A stretch of DNA of 38,787 nt from positions 1 to 38,787 of the forward strand of contig DASSHC010000114.1 of NCBI GenBank assembly GCA_035693105.1, in the 5' to 3' direction. Position numbers and translations under genes: made by a program. Below are positions 30,810 through 38,656 of this stretch, piece by piece. Origin of the DNA: DASSHC01 sp035693105 (lineage in GTDB: Bacteria > Chloroflexota > Chloroflexia > Thermomicrobiales > Thermomicrobiaceae). The notes below the pieces were generated by a model. The model did no database searches. It was not told where the DNA came from and was given only the letters and a program-made list of their open reading frames with translations. The first letter of the stretch is position 1. Each line of letters starts with the position of its first letter.

Positions 30810-30810
30810 T
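30805..30810 (+). promoter_or_regulatory. TATAAT -10 box overlapping the phosphorylase stop codon
   Basis: A perfect TATAAT at 30805-30810 overlaps the preceding gene's TAA. No good -35 stands at 16-18 bases. It could give the next gene (start 30863) a promoter of its own with a leader of about 45 bases. Confidence 0.4.
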
Positions 30811-30862
30811 GGGTCAACGATCCTAGCCTCATCGGAAGATGCGCAAGAGTGGAGGGCGTCTC

Positions 30863-31327
30863 ATGTCCGAGGCAGAAAACATGGCGCTGGTCCGCCGGTA
30901 CATGGAGCACGGCTACCAGGAAGCCATCCGCGGCAATCTCGAGGTGGTGCATCAATATTTCGCGGATCACTACCACGATCATTCACCCCTCCATCCCGAG
31001 CACTCGGGCGTGCACGGGTTGAAAGAGATCATCGCCGACACGGGCCGGGCGATGCCGGACGTGCGCAACGAGGTGCTGCACATCGCGGCCGCCGGGGACC
31101 TGGTCTTCGTGCACTGGCGCGCGACCGGCACGCACCAGCAACAGCACCAGATCACGAAGCATGCCCGCCACCTGGAGCCGTCCGGCGAAGCGGAGTCGGT
31201 CTCCGGCATCAACCTCTACCGGGTTGAGGGGAGCAAGTTCGTCGAAGGCTGGCATTACCACAACGTGCTCGAATACGCGCAGGCGCGCGCCCGGAGCCGA
31301 GGAGCGGCTCCAACCGCCAGCGCCTGA
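30863..31327 (+). CDS. SnoaL-like ester cyclase family protein
   Basis: 154 residues of the NTF2/SnoaL-like cone fold. The ATG at 30863 follows GGAGG with a seven-base spacer; an earlier in-frame start at 30839 lacks one. Typical features: SEAENMALVRRYMEHGYQEA, FADHYHDHSPLH, GVHGLKEIIADTGRAMPDVR, VFVHWRATGTHQQ, and SGINLYRVEGSKFVEGWHYH. Many such proteins are annotated as ester cyclases without a known substrate. The region is His-rich. It converges on mutM with a gap of 21 bases. Confidence 0.85.
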   Translation: MSEAENMALVRRYMEHGYQEAIRGNLEVVHQYFADHYHDHSPLHPEHSGVHGLKEIIADTGRAMPDVRNEVLHIAAAGDLVFVHWRATGTHQQQHQITKHARHLEPSGEAESVSGINLYRVEGSKFVEGWHYHNVLEYAQARARSRGAAPTASA

Positions 31328-31348
31328 ATTTCGCGGCCGCCCGATGGG

Positions 31349-32212
31349 TTAGCGCGGCTGCGGCTGGCACCTGGGGCAGCGGTAGGTGCCGCGGGTGTTG
31401 ACGCGCGTCTTGACGATGGTGCCGCCGCAGCGCGGGCAGGGGAGCCCCTCGCGCCCGTGGACGAAGGGGAACTCGCCCGGCTCCGGCTGCGCTTTCGTGT
31501 GCAGGATGCGTGCGCCGCCGATCGGCACGGCGTAGCCCATCGTGCGCTGGATGCCCTGATAGAGCCGTTTGGTCTCGGCATCGCTGAGCGAGCCGACCAG
31601 GCGCTCAGGGTGCAGCTTCGCCTGCCACAGGCTCTCGTCGACGTAGATGTTGCCCAGCCCGGCCACCACCGCCTGGTCGAGCAGCGCCGGCTTGAGGCGG
31701 CTGTTGCCGCGCCGCGCCAGCCGCCGTCGCAGGAGCTTCAGGCTGAAGTCCGGCGCCAGAATATCCGGCCCGAGCTTCAGCCCGGCCAGATAGTCCGGCA
31801 CCGCCGCATGCGGCAGCAGCCAGACCCGGCCGAAGTGCCGCAGATCGGTCAGGTAGAGCTGGGCGTCGCCGTCGAAGTCGAGCCGCAGGTGGGTCGACTT
31901 GTGCGGCAGCGGGGCGTCGTAGGCCGGCACCGGGTGGCCGGCGGCGAAGCCGGGGATGCCGCCGCCGCGCGCCACCAGTTGGCCGGCCAGCTTGAGATGC
32001 ACCACCGCGCTGAAGGGCGCGAAGCGCAGCAGCAGGTACTTGCCGTGACGCTCGACATCCTCCAGCCGCGTGCCGGTGAGCTGGTCGAGCGTCAGGCCGT
32101 CCTCGGCCACGATCAGCTTCGGCAGCCAGAGCTGATGCCCGGTCACGCGCCGGCCCACCAGTTGCTCGGCGATGCCCCGGCGCGCGGCCTCGACCTCGGG
32201 CAGCTCCGGCAC
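31349..32212 (-). CDS. mutM: Formamidopyrimidine-DNA glycosylase MutM/Fpg
   Basis: 287-residue base-excision repair enzyme that removes oxidised purines such as 8-oxoguanine and nicks the site. The catalytic N-terminus PELPEVEAARRGI (Pro1 nucleophile after Met removal, Glu2) is intact, as are the Lys in RHGKYLLLRF and the helix-two-turn-helix LLDQAVVAGLGNIYVDESLW. The C-terminal zinc finger is complete: CPRCGGTIVKTRVNTRGTYR then CPRC. Length is normal. The upstream gene on the same strand encodes a small zinc-binding-type protein 21 bases away, so they may be co-transcribed. Confidence 0.97.
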   Translation of the reverse strand: MPELPEVEAARRGIAEQLVGRRVTGHQLWLPKLIVAEDGLTLDQLTGTRLEDVERHGKYLLLRFAPFSAVVHLKLAGQLVARGGGIPGFAAGHPVPAYDAPLPHKSTHLRLDFDGDAQLYLTDLRHFGRVWLLPHAAVPDYLAGLKLGPDILAPDFSLKLLRRRLARRGNSRLKPALLDQAVVAGLGNIYVDESLWQAKLHPERLVGSLSDAETKRLYQGIQRTMGYAVPIGGARILHTKAQPEPGEFPFVHGREGLPCPRCGGTIVKTRVNTRGTYRCPRCQPQPR

Positions 32213-32233
32213 CGCTCCCCCGCTCCCCAGGCT

Positions 32234-32587
32234 CTACCTGCGCCCGGCCGGCGCCGGGATGCCCATGTTCTCCCAGTCGACCTGCCAGTAGCGGGGCTCG
32301 AAGGGATCGACATGCTGGCGCGAGTCCATGCTCGCCCAGACGGTCGGGAACGCGAAGACATCCTGGCCGGCGAGCGAGACGCGGCGCGCCACCCCGCCGG
32401 GCCGCGTCACCGGGAAGATCTCGCGCGGCGGCTTGCTGATGAACTCGGCCTGAAACCAGCCGTGCTCCGGGCAGCGCCCGGCGTGGAGCTGCCAGATCAG
32501 GTTGGCGGTGACATCCCCGATATCGCGCACCCGAACCTCGACCAATTCGCTGTCGCAGATGGGACAGCGCATCGGCGTTTGAGCCAC
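32234..32587 (-). CDS. Small Cys-rich (zinc-ribbon-like) unknown protein
   Basis: 117 residues. The GTG at 32587 has GAGGAG eight bases upstream; the longer frame to 32674 adds unlikely sequence. The N-terminus MRCPICDSELVEVRV together with AGRCPEHGWFQAEF gives a CxxC...CxxH set that could bind zinc. The rest includes PPREIFPVTRPGG and an acidic/aromatic tail (FEPRYWQVDWENMG). No family recognised. Its position directly ahead of mutM on the same strand is compatible with a shared transcript. Nothing else suggests function. Confidence 0.65.
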   Translation of the reverse strand: MAQTPMRCPICDSELVEVRVRDIGDVTANLIWQLHAGRCPEHGWFQAEFISKPPREIFPVTRPGGVARRVSLAGQDVFAFPTVWASMDSRQHVDPFEPRYWQVDWENMGIPAPAGRR

Positions 32588-32801
32588 GGTCCATTCTCCT
32601 CTATTATCACCACAGCGGCTCGTCACCGGCGTCCTGGCCTGGCTCGCCATGTGGCCAGCTGTCGATCGTATCATACGCGGTGTGGCATAGTCGTCACCGG
32701 CCGGTGCCGGCCCGCCTCGCGCGGGTACTGCTCGGTCGCTCGGCGCGACAGCCTCGCTCGCGGGCTGTACCCGCGGTGAGGAGCAGGAGGAACGGGAGCA
32801 G

Positions 32802-33269
32802 ATGGCGGATCAGACGATTATCGACGAGTTGATTGCCAGCTATCGGGAGTTGAACCATCGCGTGCGCGGGCGGGACTTCGGGCCGCCGCGGTCGGATGCC
32901 GATCTGGCCAACGACACCACCTCGGTGATGGGCATCCTCTTCCAGATGCGCAACCGTGAGCTGCGCGCCTCGCAGTCGGTCAAGAACCTGCTGTCGGGCG
33001 GCGAGTCGCTGGGCAGTGACGAGACGCCGGTCGACCCGAGCGAGGCCACCGGGGCGCCGCACACCGTCTCGATCCTCCTGTCGCAGTTCGGCACGGCCCG
33101 CGAGGCGACCCTCTCCCAGGTGCGCGACCGCTCCGACGAGGAGTGGGCCAAGGTCTACGAGACGCCGCGCGGCTCGATGTCGCTGGGGGACTACCTCAAG
33201 ACGCTGGTCGACCGCGACCGGGACCGGATGCAGGAGATCGACCAGGCGATGCAGAAGGCCGGCGTCTGA
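32802..33269 (+). CDS. DinB-like protein lacking the metal histidines
   Basis: 155 residues, ATG with GGGAG close upstream. The four-helix order resembles DinB_2 (IDELIASYRELNHRVRGRDF; LLSQFGTAREATLSQVRDRS; DEEWAKVYETPRGSMSLGDY; LKTLVDRDRDRMQEIDQA), but the position of the usual H-D-x-x-H is D-R-D-R-D-R-M and no third His is evident, so metal-dependent activity is doubtful. It is 95 bases ahead of the ctaA-ctaB fusion in the same direction. It could be a structural relic or a binding protein. Confidence 0.6.
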   Translation: MADQTIIDELIASYRELNHRVRGRDFGPPRSDADLANDTTSVMGILFQMRNRELRASQSVKNLLSGGESLGSDETPVDPSEATGAPHTVSILLSQFGTAREATLSQVRDRSDEEWAKVYETPRGSMSLGDYLKTLVDRDRDRMQEIDQAMQKAGV

Positions 33270-33364
33270 CGCGCTGATCCAGCCCGTGGGGTAAGATAGC
33301 CGGCGGGCCGCGTGCCGCGACCACGGGCCGCTTGAGCCGCGATGGAGAGCCGGACGCCGTTGCG

Positions 33365-35158
33365 ATGAAGCGTGTTCAACAACTGACGCTGGCGAGCCTG
33401 ATCGCCGGCTACCTTGTGATCGTGCTCGGGGGAGTCGTGCGGGTCGACGCGCGCTTCGGCTGCGGCGTCGATTGGCCGCTTTGCCGTGGCGCACTCCTGC
33501 CCACCCCCGCTGGCGCCAGCGCGGCCACCTTCGTCGATCTCACCCACCGGGCGCTGGCCGCGCTGGCCGCGCTCCTGACGCTGGGGCTGCTGGTGGCGGC
33601 CTGGCGCGCGCGCGACCGGCTGGCGCTGGGCCTCAGCGCCGGCGCCGCGCTGCTCGTGGCCATTCAGGTGGTCCTCGGCGCGCTGGTCGCCACGCGCGGT
33701 GGCGGCGCGGCGCTGCTGGTCACGCACCTCGGACTGGCGCAACTCTACCTGGCGGCGCTGGTCGTGCTGGCCCTCTGGTCGTTCGCTCCCGAGATCGCGA
33801 CGTCCGCCGGCCGCCCGCTGGGGCATGCCTGGAGCCCCTTCGGCCCAGTCGCGACGGCCGCCGCCGGCGCCATCTCGCTGCTGGTGCTCAGTGGCGCCTA
33901 CACCGCCGCCAAGCCGGCGGTCAACTGCGGCGGCTGGCCGCTCTGCGACGGGCGCGCGCTCCCGTCCGGCTTCACCCCGGCCGATATCCAGTTGATCCAC
34001 CGCTGGATCGCCCTCGTCGCCGCGCTCGCCGTGCTGGCGGCCGCGATTCAGGCCCGCCGCCTGCGGCGCGACGCGCCGGTGGTGGTCGCCATCACGACCG
34101 CCGCCGCCGCGCTGACCGCCGCGCAGATCATGGTCGGCGCGGCCAGCGTCTGGTTCCGGCTGAACCCCGCGCTGCTGGTGGCCCACCTGGCGGTCGCCAT
34201 CGTCGTGCTGATGCTGCTGGTCGCGGCGGTCGTGCTCGACCGATTGTTGCCGCTGGCGCTGGTGGCGCGGCCGGCGCCCCGCTCCTGGCGCCTGATTGGC
34301 GCGGATTATGTCACGCTGACCAAGCCGAACGTGATGGTGCTCCTCCTGATCACCACGCTCGGGGCCATGCTGATCGCCCAGGGCGGGCTGCCGCCGCTGC
34401 GCATCCTCTGCTGGACGCTGATCGGCGGCGCGCTCTCCTCCGGCGGCGCGGCGGCCTTCAACCACTACCTCGACCGCGACATCGACGTGCTGATGAAGCG
34501 CACCAGCAAGCGGCCGCTCCCTGGCAAGCGCATCCCGGACATCCACGTGCCGCTCTTCGCCCTGACGCTGACGGTGCTCTCGGTCTACCTGCTGGCCGTC
34601 TTCGTCAACCCGCTGGCGGCGCTCCTCTCGCTGGCCGGCAACCTCTTCTACGTGCTGATCTACACCCGGCTGCTCAAGCGCAGCACGCCACAGAACATCG
34701 TGATCGGGGGCGCGGCGGGGGCAATGCCGCCCCTGGTCGGCTGGGCGGCGGTCACCGGCCAGGTCGGGCTGCCGGCGCTCCTGCTCTTCGGCGTCGTCTT
34801 CTACTGGACGCCGCCGCACTTCTGGTCGCTGGCGCTCTTCACCTCGTCGGACTACGCCGCCGCCAGCGTGCCGATGTTCCCCGAGGTCTACGGCGACGAA
34901 GAGACGCGACGCCACATCTTCCTCTATACCGTGATGCTGGTGATCACCTCCCTCTTCTTCTTCGCCATCCGCGTCATGGGTCTCTTCTACCTGGCCAGCG
35001 CCCTGGTCCTGGGCGGGCTCTTCCTCTACAAGGCGTTCCAGCTCACGCGCCACCCGGCCGACCAGAAGTTGCTGGCGCGCGCCCTCTTCTTCTATTCCGT
35101 CTATTACCTCGGCCTCCTCTTCGCCGCCATGGTCATCGACCGCGTCGTGCTGGGCTAA
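33365..35158 (+). CDS. Fusion of heme A synthase (CtaA) and heme O synthase (CtaB)
   Basis: 597 residues from ATG at 33365 (a TTG eleven codons earlier is possible; no strong ribosome site for either). Residues 1-300 are CtaA/Cox15-like: Cys pairs C33/C40 (FGCGVDWPLC) and C188/C194 (CGGWPLC), and His in DLTHRAL (61), LVTHLGL (121), LIHRWIA (212) and LVAHLAV (274). Residues 311-597 are protoheme IX farnesyltransferase, which makes heme O: DYVTLTKPNVMVLLLITTLG, NHYLDRDIDVLMKRT (Asp-rich motif), SKRPLPG, and WTPPHFWSLALF. The fusion joins two consecutive steps of heme A synthesis. Fused forms are known in Chloroflexota as I recall. A separate ctaA lies at 1-956. Confidence 0.93.
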   Translation: MKRVQQLTLASLIAGYLVIVLGGVVRVDARFGCGVDWPLCRGALLPTPAGASAATFVDLTHRALAALAALLTLGLLVAAWRARDRLALGLSAGAALLVAIQVVLGALVATRGGGAALLVTHLGLAQLYLAALVVLALWSFAPEIATSAGRPLGHAWSPFGPVATAAAGAISLLVLSGAYTAAKPAVNCGGWPLCDGRALPSGFTPADIQLIHRWIALVAALAVLAAAIQARRLRRDAPVVVAITTAAAALTAAQIMVGAASVWFRLNPALLVAHLAVAIVVLMLLVAAVVLDRLLPLALVARPAPRSWRLIGADYVTLTKPNVMVLLLITTLGAMLIAQGGLPPLRILCWTLIGGALSSGGAAAFNHYLDRDIDVLMKRTSKRPLPGKRIPDIHVPLFALTLTVLSVYLLAVFVNPLAALLSLAGNLFYVLIYTRLLKRSTPQNIVIGGAAGAMPPLVGWAAVTGQVGLPALLLFGVVFYWTPPHFWSLALFTSSDYAAASVPMFPEVYGDEETRRHIFLYTVMLVITSLFFFAIRVMGLFYLASALVLGGLFLYKAFQLTRHPADQKLLARALFFYSVYYLGLLFAAMVIDRVVLG

Positions 35159-35193
35159 CAGCCCTGGTGGGGCAACGCAGCGCGTCTTTCTCT

Positions 35194-35321
35194 GTAGGGG
35201 CAGGCCCCTGTGCCTGCCCTGGTGGCCTGTCGCCGGGCCTTGTCGTCCGCTACACAGGCTTCCCCTTTCCCCGTCGCATCGCCATAGGGAAACTAGGGCA
35301 GGCACAGGGGCCTGCCCCTAC
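35194..35321. repeat. Family B palindromic element, copy B4
   Basis: The cleanest copy. Arms of 27 bases (35194-35220 and 35295-35321) are exact complements: GTAGGGGCAGGCCCCTGTGC... against ...GCCTGCCCCTAC. Each arm also folds on itself (GGGCAGGC with GCCTGCCC). Core letters differ from B1-B3 (GGCC in place of GACC). The 74-base interior holds GGGAAA and GTCGTCC-type motifs. It lies between convergent ctaA-ctaB and folK. Confidence 0.88.
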
Positions 35322-35347
35322 CACGGACAACACTAGCGCCAACCGCT

Positions 35348-35848
35348 CTAGCCTGCCTCGCTCACGTCGCCCCGGTACGGCTCAATGCCCTGGGGCGGGC
35401 CGAGCGCCGAAAGCAGCTCGCCCACGGTCCGGCCCAGCACCGGATGGCGCAGCTCCGGAGCCAGCTCGGCGAGCGGCACGAGCACGAAGAAGCGCTGGTG
35501 CAGCCGCGGGTGCGGCAGAGTCAGCTCGGGTGTCGCCAGGATCAGGTCGTCGTAGAAGAGGAGGTCGAGGTCGACGGTGCGCGGGCTGTTGGCGAAGGGC
35601 CGCTCGCGCCCCAGCTCCGCCTCGATCCGTTGCAGCGCGCCCAGGAACTCGGCCGGGCTCAGGCTGGTCGTCCCGGTCACGACCGCGTTGAGAAAGCGCC
35701 CCTGGTCGAGATAGCCGACCGGGTCCGTCTCGTAGACCGGCGACATGCGCGCGCCGGTCAGGAGCGCGTCGAGGCGCCGGCGGGCCCGCGCCAGGAGCGC
35801 GGCGCGGTCGCCCAGGTTGCTGCCGAGCGCGATGGCGACGCGGGCCAT
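35348..35848 (-). CDS. folK: 7,8-dihydro-6-hydroxymethylpterin pyrophosphokinase (HPPK)
   Basis: 166 residues; transfers pyrophosphate from ATP to hydroxymethyldihydropterin in folate synthesis. Diagnostic motifs: VAIALGSNLGDRAALLARA, YETDPVGYLDQGRFLNAVV, and RTVDLDLLFYDD with the two Mg-binding aspartates, followed by LPHPRLHQRFFVLVPL. Its ATG overlaps the folP stop by one base (TGATG), so translation is probably coupled. It is the last gene of the folB-folP-folK run and ends close to copy B4. Confidence 0.96.
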   Translation of the reverse strand: MARVAIALGSNLGDRAALLARARRRLDALLTGARMSPVYETDPVGYLDQGRFLNAVVTGTTSLSPAEFLGALQRIEAELGRERPFANSPRTVDLDLLFYDDLILATPELTLPHPRLHQRFFVLVPLAELAPELRHPVLGRTVGELLSALGPPQGIEPYRGDVSEAG

Positions 35849-36693
35849 CAGCGCTCCGGCTCCGGAATGCGGCCGCGCACCACCGCGTCGCTCATGCGCG
35901 CCACGCGCACCAGCGCCCGCACGTCGTGCACCCGAACCACGTCGGCCCCGCCGGCGATCGCCAGCGCCACCGTCGCGGCGGTTCCCTCCAGCCGCTCCTC
36001 CACCGGCAGGCCGAGCACCCGGCCGATGGTGCCCTTGCGTGAGGTGCCGGCCAGGATCGGGCGCTCGAGCACCCGCAGCTCGGCGAGCCGGCGCAGGAGC
36101 ACCAGGTTCTGGCGCCAGTCCTTACCGAAGCCGAAACCCGGGTCGATCAGGATCTGCTCCCAGGCGATCCCCGCCGCCAGCGCGCGATCCAGCCGCCGGC
36201 TGAGCTCGCGGATGATGCTGCTGACCAGGTCGCGCCCCGGCTCCGGCGGCACGTCGTGCATCACCACCACCGGCACGCCGGCCCGCGCCACGACGGCGGC
36301 CAGGTCCGGGTCCGCCAGCAGGCCGCGCACGTCATTGACCAGCGCCGCGCCCGCCGCCAGGGCCGCTTCGGCCACCACCGCCTTGCTCGTATCGATGGAG
36401 ATGGGGATCGACAGCCGCGGGGCCAGCGCCGCGATCAGCGGCACGACCCGCCGCATTTCCTCGTCTGCCGCGACCGGCTGGTGACCGGGCCGGGTCGACT
36501 CCCCGCCGACGTCGAGCAGGTCCGCGCCGTCCTGCTCGGCCTGGCGCGCCCAGGCGAGCGCCTCCTCCTCCCGGCCCAGCCAGCCGTCGCCGCTGAAGGA
36601 GTCCGGCGTCAGGTTGAGAATCGCCATGACGTAGGTCTGCCGGCCCCAGTCGAGCGTGCGCGCGCCGCAGCGCGTGGGCGGCAGCGCGCTCAT
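35848..36693 (-). CDS. folP: Dihydropteroate synthase
   Basis: 281 residues from ATG at 36693 (a GTG ten codons upstream is possible; neither has a clear ribosome site). TIM-barrel enzyme that joins hydroxymethyldihydropterin pyrophosphate to p-aminobenzoate. All family blocks are seen: MAILNLTPDSFSGDG, DLLDVGGESTRPG, ISIDTSKAVVAEAAL, ALVNDVRGL, LIDPGFGFGKDW, PILAGTSRKGTIG and the end VVRVHDVRALVR. Middle gene of the folate cluster, 67 bases after folB. Confidence 0.97.
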   Translation of the reverse strand: MSALPPTRCGARTLDWGRQTYVMAILNLTPDSFSGDGWLGREEEALAWARQAEQDGADLLDVGGESTRPGHQPVAADEEMRRVVPLIAALAPRLSIPISIDTSKAVVAEAALAAGAALVNDVRGLLADPDLAAVVARAGVPVVVMHDVPPEPGRDLVSSIIRELSRRLDRALAAGIAWEQILIDPGFGFGKDWRQNLVLLRRLAELRVLERPILAGTSRKGTIGRVLGLPVEERLEGTAATVALAIAGGADVVRVHDVRALVRVARMSDAVVRGRIPEPER

Positions 36694-36760
36694 CGCCCGG
36701 GATGACCGCCGAGGGCGAAGCACTCGGCGCGCGTGGCCGCTTCAATCCGGTGCAGGTCCA

Positions 36761-37153
36761 CTACTGCTGCTCCTCACGCTGCCGGGTCCGATCGGCGGCG
36801 GTGCGGACGACGCGCACCCCCGCCGCGCGCAGTATCGCGCCTTTGAGCGCGACCTCCGGCTTGCGCACCGTCACCGTGACGCTGCTGGCCGGGAACCGCG
36901 CCAGCAGCGCGCCCGCGATCTCCTCGGCGACCGCCTCCAGCAGCGCGCGGGGTGGCCCCTCGACGATGGCGCGCACCTGCTGGTAGACGGCGCTGTAGTT
37001 GATGGTTTGCGCGAGGTCGTCGGACTCGCCGGCCGCGCGCAGGTCGGCGGCGAGCTCGACATCGACCAGGAAGCGCTGGCCCAGCGAGCGCTCCTCGGGG
37101 TTCACGCCGTGATAGGCGTAGAACTGCATGCCGTCGAGAAAGACCGTATCCAC
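36761..37153 (-). CDS. folB: Dihydroneopterin aldolase
   Basis: 130 residues from GTG at 37153, with GAGG six bases upstream. Converts dihydroneopterin to hydroxymethyldihydropterin. It keeps the family start DTVFLDGMQFYAYHGVNPEE, then LGQRFLVDVELAADLRAAGE, DDLAQTINYSAVYQQVRAIV, LLEAVAEEIAGALLARFP (with the active-site Glu region) and VTVRKPEVALKGAI, with the catalytic Lys in VRKP. First gene of the leftward folB-folP-folK run. No folE or folC is in the window. Confidence 0.95.
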   Translation of the reverse strand: MDTVFLDGMQFYAYHGVNPEERSLGQRFLVDVELAADLRAAGESDDLAQTINYSAVYQQVRAIVEGPPRALLEAVAEEIAGALLARFPASSVTVTVRKPEVALKGAILRAAGVRVVRTAADRTRQREEQQ

Positions 37154-37236
37154 GCCGCGCCTCGCACTCCCCCGGCCGCCGCCCGGCCGCGACTGCCTCG
37201 CCGCATAGCCTAGCCGCTCGCCCCGCCGGCTCGCAA

Positions 37237-37258
37237 CACCTGCCCGATCGGACAGGTG
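37237..37258. promoter_or_regulatory. Inverted repeat in the folB/VOC divergent gap
   Basis: CACCTG at 37237-37242 and CAGGTG at 37253-37258 face each other; the CCG and CGG inside (37244-37246, 37249-37251) extend the symmetry. It sits between two divergent genes, where an operator would act on both. Confidence 0.35.
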
Positions 37259-37362
37259 ACACCGAGGAACATCCGTTCTATTGTGGACTGGAGGCGGGCG
37301 GCGGGCGGTCGCCCAAGTCCGAGTACGTTCGCGGCCGAAGGGCCGGCGAGAGGAGCCGCACG

Positions 37363-37773
37363 GTGAAGTCTCAGGTTTCCCACATCCAGTTCAACATCGA
37401 CCCCGCCAACGTCGCGTTCTACAAGGATCTGCTGACCTTCATGGGCTGGGAGACCCTCTACGAGGGCGAGGGAGCGCTCGGCATTGGCGCCGAGCAGGGT
37501 CCGAGCCTCTGGTTCATGCCCAGCACCGAGCCGGTCGAGAACGACTACGACGGGCCGGGGATGAACCACCTGGCGCTCGGCGCCGCCTCGCCGGCCGATG
37601 TCGATGCCGTGGCCGAGTATCTGGCCCAGCGCGGGGTCGAGCACCTCTTCGAGACGCCGCGCCACCGCCCCGAGTTCTCCGAGAGCGAGGATCACACCTA
37701 CTACCAGGTGATGTTCGAGTCGCCCGACCGCATCCTGATCGAGTCGGTTTACACCGGCCCGAAGTCGGCGTAG
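37363..37773 (+). CDS. VOC/glyoxalase-like domain protein
   Basis: 136 residues from GTG at 37363, with GAGAGGAG seven bases upstream. A single VOC domain: VSHIQFNIDPANVAFYKDLL, TFMGWETLYEG, SLWFMPSTEP, then MNHLALGAASPADVDAVAEY, TYYQVMFESPDRILIESVY. Conserved metal-position residues are probably the His of SHIQF, the His of NHLAL and the Glu of LIESV, which fits a metal site. Reaction unknown; family members act on methylglyoxal adducts, aromatic ring cleavage or antibiotic inactivation. It is 92 bases ahead of an alpha/beta hydrolase in the same direction. Confidence 0.85.
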   Translation: MKSQVSHIQFNIDPANVAFYKDLLTFMGWETLYEGEGALGIGAEQGPSLWFMPSTEPVENDYDGPGMNHLALGAASPADVDAVAEYLAQRGVEHLFETPRHRPEFSESEDHTYYQVMFESPDRILIESVYTGPKSA

Positions 37774-37865
37774 CCCGCGATAGGCAAGACCGCGCGGGCG
37801 GCCTCTCCCGCCGCCTGCGCTTCCCACCCCCGCGGTTCCAATCAATCATCGGAAAAGGAGTTGCC

Positions 37866-38609
37866 ATGGCGACCTTTGTCCTCGTCCCCGGCATGTGGCT
37901 CGGCGGCTGGGCCTGGCAGGATGTGGCCGAGCCGCTGCGCGCGGCGGGGCATCGCGTCTACCCGGTGACGCTGACCGGGCTGGGCGAGCGCGCGCATCTC
38001 GGTGGGCCGTGGGTGAGTCTGGATACCCACATCGACGACGTGGTCAACCTGCTGCGCTACGAGGACCTGCACGACGTGGTGTTGGCCGGGCACAGCTACG
38101 CCGGCACCGTCATCGCCGGGGTGGCGGATCGCGCGCCGGAGCGCATCGCGCGGCTGGTCTACGTCGACACCTGGCCGCTCCCCGACGGCGTGGCCCAGCG
38201 CGACGCCAACTCGGACGAGCGCCGACGGGCGGAGGAAGAGCAGGTGGCGACGCAGGGCGAGGGCTGGCGGCTGGCGCTGCCCTCCTGGGAGGAGCTGGAC
38301 CAGGGCAACGACCTGCGTGGCCTCGGTGAGGCCGAGCGGCGGCTGATGCGTCAGCGCGCCTCCGCGCATCCCTACGGCTCGCTGACGCAGCCGCTGCGCC
38401 TGACGAACCCGGCGCGCGAGTCGCTACCGCGCACGGCGATCTGGACGAGCATGACCGTGGACGAGGTGCGGGAGATGGTCGACGCCTACCCGACAATGCT
38501 CGGGGAGCTGGCCAAGCCGGACTGGCAGTTCGTCGAGCTGCCCACCGGCCACTGGCCCATGTTCTCCCGCCCGCGCGAGCTGGCCGAGCTGTTGGCCAGC
38601 CTGGCGTAG
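37866..38609 (+). CDS. Alpha/beta hydrolase
   Basis: 247 residues, ATG five bases after AAGGAG. Compact hydrolase: MATFVLVPGMWLGGWAWQDV (oxyanion region), GHRVYPVTLTGLGERAHLGG, nucleophile elbow VVLAGHSYAGTVIAGVA, then RLVYVDTWPLPDGV and catalytic His in PTGHWPMFSRPRELAELL. It is of the salicylate-esterase/hydroxynitrile-lyase-like small plant-type fold commonly found in bacteria; substrate unknown. Ends 40 bases before a family C palindrome. Confidence 0.9.
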   Translation: MATFVLVPGMWLGGWAWQDVAEPLRAAGHRVYPVTLTGLGERAHLGGPWVSLDTHIDDVVNLLRYEDLHDVVLAGHSYAGTVIAGVADRAPERIARLVYVDTWPLPDGVAQRDANSDERRRAEEEQVATQGEGWRLALPSWEELDQGNDLRGLGEAERRLMRQRASAHPYGSLTQPLRLTNPARESLPRTAIWTSMTVDEVREMVDAYPTMLGELAKPDWQFVELPTGHWPMFSRPRELAELLASLA

Positions 38610-38656
38610 GCCCCGGCCGGGAGCACGGCGTCGAACGACCAGCAGCGGCAACGCTC

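Noticed and set aside
33191..35305. 704-codon leftward frame opposite ctaA-ctaB
   Set aside because: The rightward strand encodes well-conserved CtaA and CtaB motifs throughout. The antisense product is a low-complexity Gln/Arg/His-rich shadow.
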